From Hymenopus coronatus (lineage: Eukaryota > Arthropoda > Insecta > Mantodea > Hymenopodidae), in assembly GCA_030762935.1 (NCBI GenBank), contig CM060887.1, forward strand, positions 15,430,501 through 15,494,500: 64,000 nucleotides of DNA. The letters are read 5' to 3'. Positions 11,520 to 22,208 of the stretch are shown one piece after another. How positions within the stretch are numbered: position 1 is the first letter of the stretch; each line of letters begins with the position of its first letter. The notes beneath the pieces were generated by a model that saw only the letters and a list, made by a program, of their open reading frames with translations, was not told the DNA's origin and searched no databases. A program made the position numbers and the translations under genes.

Positions 11520-12368
11520 TTTTACTTTCTCTACACATACTATACACCTAGTATATACAGAAGATGTTGCACTCCACCCAAAACTTGATTCGAGATTTCA
11601 CCGCAAATACACGTTTTAAGGTCACCGGTACCCAAAAAGCATTTTCAGAAAAAGGTCCATGTGTGTCCGTGTGTCTGTGAGCACGATAACTCAAAAACGA
11701 AAAGTCAGTAAAATACCAAACTTGGTATTTAAGTTTAGTATCTTCCAGGGATGCGAGAGGAAGCTTTTGAGAAAAATTCCCCTGCCCCAAACTACCTTCT
11801 ACATGGAAAAAAGTTCGAAAATTTTGATTTTCTCAAAAATGGCTCTAAAGATTTTGTTTAAAATCTCTTATATTTTAAGATATTTATGTCATAAATAAAA
11901 TGTGTATCTTCAATTTACTGGGAATAGCCTCTGAAGACATGTTTATTCTGGATGAATTTTGCATAATTGGTAAACCGTAAGAAATAGACAAAACTTTACT
12001 GCACAAAAAATGTAGGGCTCGTTAAAACACACAATTTATGTGATATACATTTTTTTCGTTGAGAGACCTTATTAGATATTCCTGATTATTGATTTCAGCT
12101 TTAAAATACTTACACTTTTCTTATATGGGGATTTGACAACTCCTGTCCATACAAACAAAGGAACTTCACATAGCAACCAGCAGTTAAAAGGTTTGACTAT
12201 CGCTTTAGCCTAGTGTATTCCCTTATTTCCTAACAAGGAAGCAGGTAATAAGACCCTTTCTGCCAATTTTTCTCGATTACATTAAGTAAATAGGATAATA
12301 AGCTTTTTAACAATAATTTATGCTAGAGATGTAGAGAAAGTCATGTGAATGGAACACATCTGATTTTT
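11520..12368 (-). repeat. Fam-A copy, full length
   Basis: Complete reversed copy from TTTACTTTCTCTACAC to CATGTGAATGGAACACATCTGATTTTTT. The palindrome has drifted (CATACTATACACCTAGTATATACAG). Fam-B segments lie on both sides, overlapping in content and about 20% different, so they are two separate copies and not a target duplication. Confidence 0.88.
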
Positions 12369-12543
12369 TAGTTTTAATTCCATAAAATAATTTAAATATT
12401 CCTCAATACAAAATGTTTATAATTGGCACCAGGCACCACTTTTAAACGCAGAGAGTCAAAGCTTTAGAGGTGAAACTGTATTGAATTCGGCAAGAAAACT
12501 TGAGTCCGACGAGATCCCATTCGCACCAAGAAAAATAAAAAAA
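12369..12543 (+). repeat. Fam-B repeat
   Basis: It matches the segment at 7795-7990 in order: ATAATTTAAATATTCCTC, GGCACCAGGCACCACTTTTAAACGC, TTTAGAGGTGAAACTGTA and TCCGACGAGATCCCATTC. It has no coding potential that I can see, and both ends are undefined. Confidence 0.6.
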
Positions 12544-13371
12544 AAAATCTGATGTATTCCATTCACATGACTTTCTCTACATCTCCGTAAAAATTATTGC
12601 TAAATTGTTATTCCTCTATCTACTTCATGCTAATCGAGATAAACATTAGCAGAAGTGCTTTCTTGTAATAAAAGAGAAACAATGACATACAGTAGGCTAA
12701 AACAATAGTACAATCTTCTGAAAGCTGGTTGCCATGTAGATGAAATCCATTTCTTTGCTTTGCTAGGAGTTGAGGAGCTCGCGAATGTGAAAAGTTTAAG
12801 TATTTTAAAACTGAAATCAATAACAAGGAATATCTCAAAAATGGTCAACTCCACGAAAAAAAAAATGTATAAATATAGGGCACAATTGTATGTTTCAACG
12901 AGATCTACATTATTTATGTAGTCAGTTTTTGTCCATCCCTTAAGGTTTACCAGTTATGCAAAATTCCGCAAAATTCATTAAGAATAAAGATGTCTTCAGA
13001 GGCTATTCCCAGAATGTTCAAGATATACAATTTATTTGTCATGTAAATATCTTTAATATACGATGTTTTAATCAAATTTTTGAGAAAATGAAAATCTTCG
13101 ACAAATTTTCCATGTAAAGGGTAGTTGGGCGTAAGGAAATTTTCTTGAAAATCATCTTGGAAGTTTGGTATTTAACGGACTTTTCATTTTTGAGCTATGC
13201 TGTTCACAGACACACACACACACACGCACGGACCTTTTTTTAGAAATGCTTTTTTTGGATTCAGAAGGCCCCAAAACATTTATTTTCGCCGAAGTCTCGG
13301 TATCGAGCTTTTGGGTGCAATACAATACCTTCTCTATACATTATGAACATTGTACGTGTAGAGAAAGTAAA
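12544..13371 (+). repeat. Fam-A copy, full length
   Basis: It begins AAAAATCTGATGTATTCC and ends GTGTAGAGAAAGTAAA. The GGGGG block and one microsatellite flank are shortened. With the copy at 11520-12368 it forms an inverted pair separated by 175 bp of Fam-B. The two are clearly diverged, unlike the 6-7.5 kb pair. Confidence 0.85.
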
Positions 13372-14269
13372 GACCGTTAAAATGCAGAGATAATGAGTTC
13401 CAATTGGTTGGAATTTTACGCGCCAATGCACTGGATTGGCCATTTCCTACCATCACATGTCATGAACGAAATATTCAGTGTACTGTCCATTTGTTAATCT
13501 ACTTCTATAATTATTATACTTCCCTTTTATGGTTTATATTAGGTGTCAGGATATACTCTAGTAATGAATAATTGCCAATAACGGATATAATGATATAGGT
13601 AATGGGTCTATTTAGTGGGGCGAATGCACCACCGGCACATAATTACCAATTCAACCTATCACTCGAAATGTTAGAATAGAAACCATGGGGTGTAAATGTT
13701 GATTGAGGAGCACTTGCTTTGTAGTCCAAGGTCATTGCAATTAGCCCTCGCACGTGTATGGGAGACGTCTTTTAAATCTGAATTCATTATCTTCAGCATT
13801 CAAACTCGCTTCGACAGAAGAGGTTGGTCTCATAAAACATTATAATGTGTTTATGTGCTGCATAATACACTCTGCCATCTGGTTTTCTTTTCCTTGTTAA
13901 TGTTAACTGTTGGAGAGAGAATCCTTTTAAAGATTGTTTGTCGGTGTGAGAGAATATTGATTCAACGTCCCACACTCGGCCACCATCTGGGACAGCATTG
14001 CAGTAAGTATTTTGGATATCAAACTTGTCAGCTTCCTGAAATTGAAACCTTAAGACTTTCTCTCGCCTAGCGAAGCTACATGAACTATAGTGCGTAAAAT
14101 GTCCAGTGTGGTAAATATGTATCAATTATAATAAAATGATGGAGAACTCGTTATATAAGAATCCTTCGTAGCCCAGTACTAGGTACTTTCCATCACATGT
14201 GCTCAAACTCTTCCGGGTACCACAGTAAACACGTATTAAAGCAAATTTTGCAAGTAAAAAAAAAAAATA
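13372..14269. other. unannotated DNA with a short dispersed repeat
   Basis: About 14010-14115 (TCAGCTTCCTGAAATTGAAACC ... AGACTTTCTC) resembles 36057-36190 (CCAACTTCTTGAGATTGAAACC ... AGACTTTCCC), which marks another dispersed repeat. A 110-codon minus-strand frame at 13793-14125 covers this repeat. I find no motif in it and do not call it a gene. Confidence 0.4.
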
Positions 14270-14346
14270 GCTTTTAAGAATATCTCTCACTCCAAGCTAC
14301 TCTTTACATGCAACATTTATCGAAAACCTTGATATTCTCAAAAATG
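14270..14346 (-). repeat. Fam-A fragment
   Basis: CTCCAAGCTACTCTTTACATG ... TTCTCAAAAATGG, the central Fam-A block, stopping abruptly at a GC-rich insert. The next Fam-A fragment repeats part of the same block. Confidence 0.7.
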
Positions 14347-14695
14347 GATCTACTGTAGTATACCAGAGAGAATTCCGCAACTCAGTGATAGGCTTTTTGA
14401 CGTCAGAACCGGGAGGAGAGGATGAGATGAGAGTAAATGCAGAGGGCAGACTGTGACAAGGAGCCATCGTGGAGAGTCCCTAACAGCTCCCAAGCAGTTG
14501 TTCATTCCGACGGTGAACGCTAACAGCCTACGCCTCAGGTCTGAATAAACGCCCCTGAGTGCACCGACGACACCCAGCCTGGGGTACCACCACCGCAGTC
14601 CTCGCGGACACTTACAACCCTGAGAGAAAGACCAGATGGATAAAATGGAGGGACGGGAAATTCGCCTTGTGACCCGGGAAAACCTCCGAAAAATC
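14347..14695. other. GC-rich insert of unknown origin between Fam-A pieces
   Basis: About 350 bp with far higher GC content than its surroundings, lying between two Fam-A fragments. A long minus-strand frame (14350-14718, 122 codons) runs through it and on into Fam-A. Its translation is Arg/Leu/Ser-rich with no motif I recognise, and GC-rich DNA lacks stops by chance. It could be a processed or transferred fragment, or part of an unrecognised repeat. Confidence 0.4.
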
Positions 14696-15251
14696 ACATT
14701 ATCCTTCATATGGAACAATTTTCGAAAATTCAGATTTTCTCAAAAACAACTAAAGGATTTTGATTAAAATACCGTAAGCTTAAAATACGTTTATGGAAAG
14801 TGCTTTTCATGAAATGTATATATTGAACTGGGAATAGCCTCTAAATACCTCTTCTTTCTGAATGACATATAACTGGTAACCGTAAGAGATAAGACAAAAA
14901 CGTAGTGTACAAAAACATACAATTTATATCAAATAGGTGTTTTATTTATTCTGGAGTTAAGAATTTGACATATGCCATGTTATCTGTTTCAATGTTTCCA
15001 AACTTGTACCTTCTTTTTTCAATTAGAAAGTCATTACTCGTTTTTCTTTCTGCTGTTCAAACAAAGAGAACGTAATTTCAAAACCATCCAGTAGCGACCG
15101 GCTTTTAAAAGGTTTGACTATTGCTTTAGCAAGGAATTACATGTAATAAAACCATTTCTGCTAATGTTTATCTTGATAATAAGCTTTTGAAAGAATATTT
15201 TGTTGCACCATAAGTAGAGAAGGCTATGTGAATGTAGCCCATCAGATTTTT
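14696..15251 (-). repeat. Fam-A copy, 5' half
   Basis: It re-starts at the CTTCATATGGAAC block (a duplicate of the block before the insert) and runs to the 5' terminus, ATGTGAATGTAGCCCATCAG. Confidence 0.75.
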
Positions 15252-15416
15252 CAGCTATGCTGCTCACGTATAATGAAACACACGCGCGCACGCAGCTTTT
15301 TCTAATTTTTTTCACTTGGGGAGTTTCTGAACGTGTATTTCTATTTCTAGTGAAATCGTGATGCAGAATTTTTGGTTAGAATACAATACCTCCCGACTTG
15401 CTAGAAGAGAAAGTAA
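15252..15416 (+). repeat. inverted Fam-A 3'-end fragment abutting a Fam-A 5' end
   Basis: Immediately after the reversed 5' terminus the sequence switches at a T run to plus-strand Fam-A (CAGCTATGCTGCTCACG, CA-rich microsatellite, GTGAAATCGTGATG, AAGAGAAAGTAAAA). The palindrome is largely lost. The same kind of junction occurs at 52885, 60923 and 44969. Confidence 0.7.
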
Positions 15417-15689
15417 AATGGGGATTCATTATAGGGGATGTATGCTTTCTAAAGGATTACTTTGTTGCACCCTCCCCATCAATGGATATCGCACTCCTGA
15501 GACCTTATTTCAAGTCTTTAAAAACCATTTATTTCTCTGTGCACATCTGGCTATTTTTTTCGAAATAACATAATGCTGCGTAGTTTGGCAAATCCAAAGT
15601 CTGGTTTTAATAATTTATTGCTCATAGTTGTGGTATATTTTGAAAAATTATATGGTACTTTTGAGAGACATTAAAATATTGATAAACAT

Positions 15690-16334
15690 CTGTGTTTCAT
15701 TCACATGATTTTCTCTACCATTCTGGAACAAACTATTATTTAAAAAGATAATGTTTCTATATATTTCACATGTATTGATATAAGCATTTGAATAAATACA
15801 AATACTTTTTTTGCTTGACAAGGAGAAAGAAAAATGAATAGCGATCTTCCTTAAAAATGTTTTAAGCATTTTAAAACTGAAACAGATTGTTAAGAATATC
15901 TCGGAAACGGCTAATTTCACGTAAAAAATGTACTTTGACATACAATTTGTGTTTTAGCAAGGTCTACATTTTTGTGTGAAGTAAGATTTTCTTACCTCTT
16001 ATGGCTTGTCAATTGCACAAATGTTATTTAGAATGATCAGTACTTCAAGAGAATATTCCCAGAAAATTCAATGTACATTTCATTTACCATAAAAATATCT
16101 TAAACATATTTTAATTGTTATTGTTAGAACTACTTTTGAAAAATTACAAATTTTCCAAAAATAAATTCATGTAAAGGGTATTTGGGGCGATAAGATTTAA
16201 TCGAATATCTTCGTGTCGCATACGTGGAAGATGCTGAACTTCCATGTATTTCCTTGGAAATGTGGTATCAAATTCTTGGGTGAAATTCCATACCTGCTCT
16301 ACCATGTAAATTGAATGCACATGGTAGAGAAAGT
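15690..16334 (+). repeat. Fam-A copy, diverged and shortened
   Basis: It begins GTTTCATTCACATGATTTTCTC and ends ATGGTAGAGAAAGTATAA. The whole microsatellite segment is deleted. The palindrome has changed to CTCTACCATGTAAATTGAATGCACATGGTAGAG, which still pairs. Confidence 0.75.
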
Positions 16335-16798
16335 ATAAATTCCAACGTGTTGATTATTTTGGGTGTGAAAGAGTTTGCGAGTAAAAAGGGTTTAAAGCTG
16401 GGCGTGTCAATTAATAAGCGTGCGGCTGCCCATTTATAACTTCAGATAATTGGCAGTTTAAATACGGAAAGTGGAAAAACCTATGTATTTTCATCATTAA
16501 TATTATTTTAATTCTATTTTATTTTACGTCACTTTGACACTTTTGGTGATTAGGTCGGAATTGTTCGGTAAGGTACCTCTTTAGGGTGCTTGGTTTTAAA
16601 GGTCTTATCCCCGTTCTATACGACCTTGGCTTAGCGCCAAGCAGATGTCTAGTTGCACTGTAGTCAGATAGCAAATAATTAGCCATCAAAGGTCTCACCG
16701 CTTCATACCATTCTTTTCTCCTAGCTCCGGCAGATGGGTTTAGTCTACTGCTTGCACTATTTGTGGATAAACGGCGGCGCAATTATCATCTATTTTCA
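16335..16798 (-). other. unannotated DNA with an 87-codon minus-strand frame
   Basis: The frame at 16519-16782 (minus strand) encodes a basic product containing RRKEWYEAVRPLMANYLL. I do not recognise a family. It starts in no clear context and ends at a stop. It could be a fragment of an element-encoded protein or chance. Confidence 0.25.
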
Positions 16799-17022
16799 AT
16801 TTTTTTTTTTTTTTTTTTTAGCTTAACGTCCTTTAACCTGGTTGATAATATCGGACGATGAATGAAATTGTTGAAATTATGCTCAAATGATCTCGGGGTC
16901 CATGGATAAGAGAAAACCCCGAAAAAAAACCTTATCCGGGTAACCTACCCTAAGCGAGATTCGCACTCATGACCTGCTGAATATGTGGCAGACACGCTAC
17001 CACCACACTACCCAGACGGGCT
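16799..17022 (-). mobile_element. tRNA-derived SINE, SINE4 family
   Basis: Minus-strand reading gives GCCCGTCTGGGTAGTGTGG, box B-like GAGTGCGAATCTC, then GGGTTTTCTCTTATCC and AGGTTAAAGGACGTTAAGC with an A tail (the T run at 16799-16819). Copies at 45775 and 47415 share this body. It is tRNA-like only in its first ~75 bases. Confidence 0.75.
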
Positions 17023-17750
17023 ATTTTCATTTTTGTTGTTCTGTTAAATTTAAGGCGAAACTTTGAGTCGTGGTATTAAATATCCAAGCCGACATTTGCC
17101 TTAGGGAAACCACGAAAAACTATAGCCACATTGATCTGCCCATGGCATTTCGAAAACGGCATTACCTTACGTCGCTGCTCCTGAATGATTATCAAAGGGT
17201 TTATTAACAATTACTAATGTTTCTGATGTTATAATTCTAAGTATGTATATGTAATTTATGTTATTTTCTTGTTTTGTTTCATAAGTTTTAGCTGTAACTA
17301 TGTTAACATTTCAAAGTCAGAGTTGCAAGGTACTGCGTAGTTAAATCTAAAAACCTTGAGAATTCTTGACTTTCTTTTATATACTATGCGTGCATTAGGG
17401 TAACAAGTGCTTGCGGGGTGGAAGTCCCGAAAGTTTCGTAAGCAGGTATTTTTCATTTTCTTTAGGTGTCGCCTGACCAGAACACAGTGAAACCATATCG
17501 GAGGGAAATTTCAGCCAATGAAAACTTAGAAAGTTTAAGTCGCCCATCTTGCCCCTTTTACTATATCGCAGTCGCTTCTGTCATCCGGACACTTGCTCCA
17601 CGACTCTCTGTGGAAAGATTTCGCTCCAAGACCGAGGACATCACTAATGCGGGTGAGAGGCGTTATAGCCTGATCATTCCGCTCGGAATTCATATTATTC
17701 TATTATGGAGAATACATTTTTAAATGTTTCTTTATTTCATAGATGCATCA
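17023..17750. other. unannotated DNA
   Basis: No gene or repeat recognised. An 85-codon frame at 17466 lacks any motif. Confidence 0.3.
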
Positions 17751-17923
17751 AAATTTTACTCAGAGACCTCTTGGACTTAAAATTGTTTACGAGCTTTACT
17801 TCCCTTCCGAAAGAAGCGATGCTAAGGATTTTTATGCGCGAAAAAAATCCACTGTCCTCCTTCAGGTTTGAACCCGCGACCTTGGGAACCAGACGGTAAC
17901 ATGTTCCTAGACCACGGAGGACA
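17751..17923 (-). mobile_element. tRNA-derived SINE, SINE1 family, shortened
   Basis: Read on the minus strand it has a tRNA-like head (CCGTGGTCTAGG ... GTTACCGTCTGG), box B GCGGGTTCAAACC, GAGGACAGTGGATTTTTT and the CTTCGG..GGGAAGTAAAG block. It is truncated near GAGGTCTCTGAG. Confidence 0.75.
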
Positions 17924-18349
17924 TCATTCTTGAGGCATGGTAGCTGATGAACACCTTATAGCATTGTTTTGAACATGGCTATTACCCCTAGTAGGGTAGG
18001 TTTTTCTCCCGGAAGGCGCTACAGAAGGGTGCCTTCTAATTGGGATGGAAACCATGTTGCCCTTAATTAGTTCATTCCAATGAAAGCAGTCTCCATCGTC
18101 AAGAAGCGAGCCGCTACACAGATAATGGTGAGTGTAAACAGGTAGCAGATAAGGGATGTAGCAGCTACCTGCCACAAGGGCAGGCGAGAGAAATTAGAAG
18201 CCCATGTCGAATGTGCCCCCATACCGGGCCCACAGATGTTATCAATCAAAAGGCTGCCGAGGGAGGGAAGTTGAGGTAGGGATGTACCAAGTTCCTTCGT
18301 CTTGTGTCAACATCTGATGTGTTGCATTCGTTACATTCTCTGGTAGACC
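17924..18349. other. unannotated DNA
   Basis: Moderate-GC sequence without a recognisable gene or repeat. The two minus-strand frames here overlap each other and lack motifs. Confidence 0.3.
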
Positions 18350-18613
18350 GTCGCCCTCCGGTTACCGTGCTAACTTCATACACCCGAGGTGGCGGGTTCA
18401 AACCTGGCGGAGGACGATAGAAGCTTTAGCATGGCTTCCTTCGGATGGAAGTAAAGCCGTTGGTCACGTGTTGCAGATTTACGGCAAGTAGAAGAACCTC
18501 AAGCCCTGAAAAAGAGGCCTCTGAGAAAAATTAATCGCTCTTTCACGCCCAAAATAGAATGAGACGCTGAGAAATCACAGTGCTTAAAGAGCGTCCATAA
18601 ATATAACTCCATT
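18350..18613 (+). mobile_element. tRNA-derived SINE, SINE1 family
   Basis: Head CGGTTACCGTGCTAACTTC, box B GCGGGTTCAAACCTGG, then GGCTTCCTTCGGATGGAAGT, CAGATTTACGGCAAGTAG, GAGGCCTCTGAG, CTTTCACGCCC and the 3' block GAGCGTCCATAAAT. The order matches the other SINE1 copies. Its 5' few bases are altered. Confidence 0.82.
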
Positions 18614-18789
18614 TTTTTTTTTAGTTAGACTAATATCAGAATACCGCTGGGGTTTTATATCGAGTAAGGCAAAATTTAGTACTCGAGAGAGTTCAAAAAA
18701 AGAGTAGCTACATTCATAGTTAGGGGAAGAGTAGAAAATCATGTTGGCAAAACTACTTCTTGGGAAACTTTAGAAAAATGTGAAAAAAA

Positions 18790-18915
18790 AAAGAGCAATA
18801 TATAATTTTTAGAGCCTTTCAGGGTAAATCCGCATGGAAAGAAAAAGCCGTTATTAGCCCCATTATATTTGGGGGCGAAATGATCACCCCAAAAATAAAG
18901 GGGGAATAGAAAACT
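18790..18915 (+). repeat. Fam-C dispersed repeat
   Basis: TTTTTAGAGCCTTTCAGGGTAA ... GCATGGAAAG ... GAAATGATCACCCCAAAAAT resembles 30425-30550 in the same order. I cannot define its ends or type. Confidence 0.5.
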
Positions 18916-18956
18916 CACATTTTAGACTGTGCTAGTATACTCACAGTGCTATAAAT

Positions 18957-19150
18957 CTGTGGTGTTTGGTCAGAACATGAAAAGTTCAAAACTGGCCTTT
19001 TTGTCCTAAGGTAGTAGTGATATATGAGGATTATTTCTGGAGATATAAGGGCTTCTCAAAACGATAGAAGGTTGTTTCTTTTATACCACTACTGTCATAG
19101 CACAAAAAGGCCAGTTTTGGAGTTATCATGTACTGACCAAACGCCACAGA
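18957..19150. repeat. large imperfect palindrome (~68-bp arms)
   Basis: The left arm 18957-19024 (CTGTGGTGTTTGGTCAG ... AAAACTGGCCTTTTTGTC ... GTAGTGATATA) pairs with 19083-19150 (TATACCACTACTG ... CACAAAAAGGCCAGTTTT ... CTGACCAAACGCCACAG) across a 58-bp loop. I estimate about 80-85% pairing. Neither arm resembles Fam-A or a SINE. It may be a small foldback MITE next to Fam-C. Confidence 0.75.
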
Positions 19151-19794
19151 AATATGACATTGTATTATTCTGACTGGGTATTACCTCATTATTATTATTA
19201 GGTATTATTGTTATTATTTAGAACTTTGTATTAATCATAATTTTTACATTGTGTTATTATAGACAGCGCTGTCACCAGGACTTGCCCTCAGCAGTGAAAT
19301 AAAATAATTATCTAAAATATTATTCAAGCTTCTATGCGACTCCGTTCTAAAAATATTCGGCGATGTAAACTAAAGCACGAATATGACTGTCATTTACTGA
19401 TTCAGCCTCGTAATATTTACGGGAGGAAAATATAGTTCGTTCGCAATCTTATTTAATAGATGTCTTGTATTGATGTAAAAAATATTACCTCGCTAGTAAG
19501 TTTTCACATAATTTAGAAAGGCAACGAAATAGAGGTGAAACGGTGAATGCAGATTCCGCACTCTCAGGTCACCTGATTAACCTCTTTAGAAAAGCAGGGC
19601 TTGCAACCATCGAAGGAAATAATTATCTGTGTTGTTAATTATAACATGTATTTATAGTTTTAATGTTAGCTGGACAGAGTTTTTTCTGCTTATATATTTA
19701 ACATGTTGTGTTAACGCACTTGATAACATAATACAAAGGAAGTAAAGCGAGACTTTATTACATACGTGTTATTAACATGCGTATTGTACGTTAT
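19151..19794. other. unannotated AT-rich DNA
   Basis: Contains short ATT-rich simple sequence near 19188-19220 and no gene. Confidence 0.35.
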
Positions 19795-19872
19795 GTCGGT
19801 CTGGGTGGCTCAGTTGGTTACACCAGGCATATCCTAATTAAAGAGCAGACAGAGCATTGCGAAGCATTGGGG
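19795..19872 (+). mobile_element. degenerate tRNA-like SINE head
   Basis: GGTCTGGGTGGCTCAGTTGGTTA has a tRNA box A layout, but no clean box B or acceptor stem follows. It is probably a SINE remnant, not a tRNA gene. Confidence 0.4.
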
Positions 19873-20810
19873 CATGCGACGTAATGGAATGTTTGTAAAC
19901 AAACTGTATATAGTATCCCCCTTGTTTTTTTGTTGTTGCTTTTTCAACTTTGGTGATATGTTTTACTCTGGACGAGTCAAACAATATCTGCTGCTAAGGA
20001 TGATGTACAGAGCCTTAAAAGATGAACCAAATGATCATCGCGTAGTCTACTGCGATGCTGGTGTTTAATGTAATTAATTTCAGAGATCCTTTGCTAGCAA
20101 ATATATAAGCAGCCACACATTGCCATTAAATGTGATGAAAATAATCGCAAATTTTAAAGGAATCCTTAGGAAAATATATGAAAACCCCAAACCTCTATTT
20201 TCCGAACATTTTATGACCATATAGTTTTGTAGAGCAAGTAATTCCATTTTCAGTTCGTGTAGAGCCTCTGTAACTGATATGAAAATTATACTTCCCGCGT
20301 TTCGAAACTAATGTTTTGTTTATGTTTGCTTAACAACAGCAGATTCCTACCAAGAAAATGTACGTATATATGACAGTATATGTGACTCCACCTTGGAGTC
20401 GGGAGAAACCAGTTGACATCAGTACTTCGCGAGGATCCCATTGTCACGGGTTCAATCTCGGCCAAGAGCAATGGTTTTTTAACTGATATCCTGACAATTG
20501 ACAGCGTCAGTGATGTAGAGGAGTCAATTATAAACAGCTTTCATATAGGAACCCAAGCTCGTAAATGTGTCGTTTCATAGTTACAAAATGAATGTGTTGT
20601 CAGAATGCTGCCTGTAATAGATTGGTAGAGTAAAGCTTTGGACTCGAAAGTGATTAAGGGAGTAGTAAATCAGAGTGTTTTTTTTTTTTTTTTTTAATGT
20701 AAGTCAAGTTGTTGGCATAGTAATGTTTCCATATTGCTATGTTAACATTGTTGTAATCATGGAGAGATTCACATTATGATGATAATCAGCTAGACCTAAT
20801 GACTATTAGT
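19873..20810. other. unannotated DNA with a degenerate tRNA-like segment
   Basis: Around 20395-20470, box B-like CACGGGTTCAATCTC follows an altered box A, again likely a SINE relic. A T run lies at about 20679-20696. No gene is seen. Confidence 0.35.
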
Positions 20811-21095
20811 CGGCCTCCGTGGTGTAATGGTTACCATGCTAACTTCATATACCCAAGGTCGCGGGTTCAAACCCGGCGGAGGACGATGTATTTTTTCGGG
20901 TGTAAAAATCCTGAGCATGGCTTCCTTCGGAAGGGAAATAAAGCCGTCGCTCCCGTGACGTAGATTTACGGCAAGTAAAAGAACCTCAAGCCTGAGAGAG
21001 AGGCCTCTGAGCAAAATTAAGCGGTCTTTCACGCCCAATATAGAATGGGACGCTAAGAACCACTGTAGTTAAAGAGCGTCCATAAATAACACGCC
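20811..21095 (+). mobile_element. tRNA-derived SINE, SINE1 family, full length reference
   Basis: This is the most complete SINE1 copy. The head is CGGCCTCCGTGGTGTAATGG, box A TGGTGTAATGGTTACC, box B GGGTTCAAACCC, closing GGCGGAGG. The body follows in order: GATGTATTTTTTCGGGTG, GCATGGCTTCCTTCGGAAGG, GTAGATTTACGGCA, GAACCTCAAGCCTGA, GAGGCCTCTGAGC, CGGTCTTTCACGCCC and AAAGAGCGTCCATAAATAAC. The head is close to a real tRNA, but the tail places it in the SINE family. Confidence 0.88.
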
Positions 21096-22021
21096 ATTTC
21101 CATTTGTATGACTATGAAAAGGTACATCCATTGTTCGTGTAGAATCCCCCACGTTAAAGACTGAAAATATAATGTTTGCAATCTTTCAAATGCTGCTGGT
21201 CACTTATAAGATCACCTATTCCTCAAATTGAGGGTTCATAAGTTCTTCTTGCATCATGTTATAAAAATTTTGCTCACAGGCTCCCTGTTTCTTGCAAACG
21301 TCGCCTCGGTGAGTGTCGTAAAAATGGTATGGCCTGGTTGGCGCAGTGAGGGATAGATCAACCGAGTAAGCCTTGAAGCTCCATTTCCACCTACTTTTCC
21401 AAAATAATATATTTATATATTAAACCGCTCCATTAGAAATGTGACACCGAAGTACCCTATTCTCTTTAATAACAGTAAAGGTAAATCGTATGCAATATTG
21501 TGAGTATAGATTGCGCTTGCGCAGTTAAGAGGGCAAAGAAATGCGACATCCATTAGTAAAGCATGGCCGCTTCCTTGTAATATGACGTAAAACAATCGAG
21601 AGGTAAACTGTAAAACGGTGGATGAAAATAAATTATATTGAATATTTTTGCAAGTTGTGCGAAGTCTCCATACAGTTTTACTGATACAGTCAACCTAACA
21701 GCAGAATTAACCGGTGTTTTAGTGCCAAGTTTGCTTCATGCAGTGAAATTGGGCGGCTCTCCAACACCTGGAAAAACTCCAGGAGCTCTTAATGGAAGTA
21801 TTATGGGATGGATTTGTTAGAAAATAGAAGTCATTCTGCGTGACGTGCAACGCTTTTTTATTTTGACCCCCCCCCAGAAAAAGCACCTGCAAAAGGGCTA
21901 CTATAAGTTGGTAACCGTTATTCCAATTTGGGAAACTTTAGAACAAGTTTCCACATAGTTTTGAGCTTTTGATAAGAACCAGAAAAACGGTGTTTGTAAT
22001 ATTGACCACGTGGTTTCACAG
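21096..22021. other. unannotated DNA
   Basis: No gene or named repeat recognised. Confidence 0.35.
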
Positions 22022-22149
22022 TTGCCCTCCTTTGGTGTAATGGTTACCATGTCGACTTTATATACCCAAGGTCGTGGTTTCAAACCCGTCGGAGGACATG
22101 GATTTTTCGGGTGTAAAAATCCTTAGCATGGCGTCCATAAATAACACGC
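22022..22149 (+). mobile_element. SINE1 copy with internal deletion
   Basis: It keeps the head (CCTTTGGTGTAATGGTTACC, GTGGTTTCAAACCC) and the first body block. It then jumps from TTAGCATGGC straight to GTCCATAAATAACACG, losing about 150 bp of the middle. Confidence 0.75.
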
Positions 22150-22208
22150 TGGGTTTTACAACAGCGTGACCATGTCCACCAATCACAGACCCGGCGGAGT
22201 GATACATG

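Noticed and set aside
11520..13371. Recent inverted duplication of Fam-A at 11.5-13.4 kb, like the one at 6-7.5 kb.
   Set aside because: The two copies differ at many positions and in deletions, so they are independent insertions around Fam-B.
13793..14125. A host gene in the 110-codon minus-strand frame.
   Set aside because: Part of it overlaps a dispersed repeat also present near 36057, and no motif or splice signals support coding.
20811..20885. Functional tRNA gene at the SINE1 head (also at 38953, 47415 and 61086).
   Set aside because: The cloverleaf is imperfect and each head continues into a family-specific SINE body, so these are SINE promoters and not tRNA genes.
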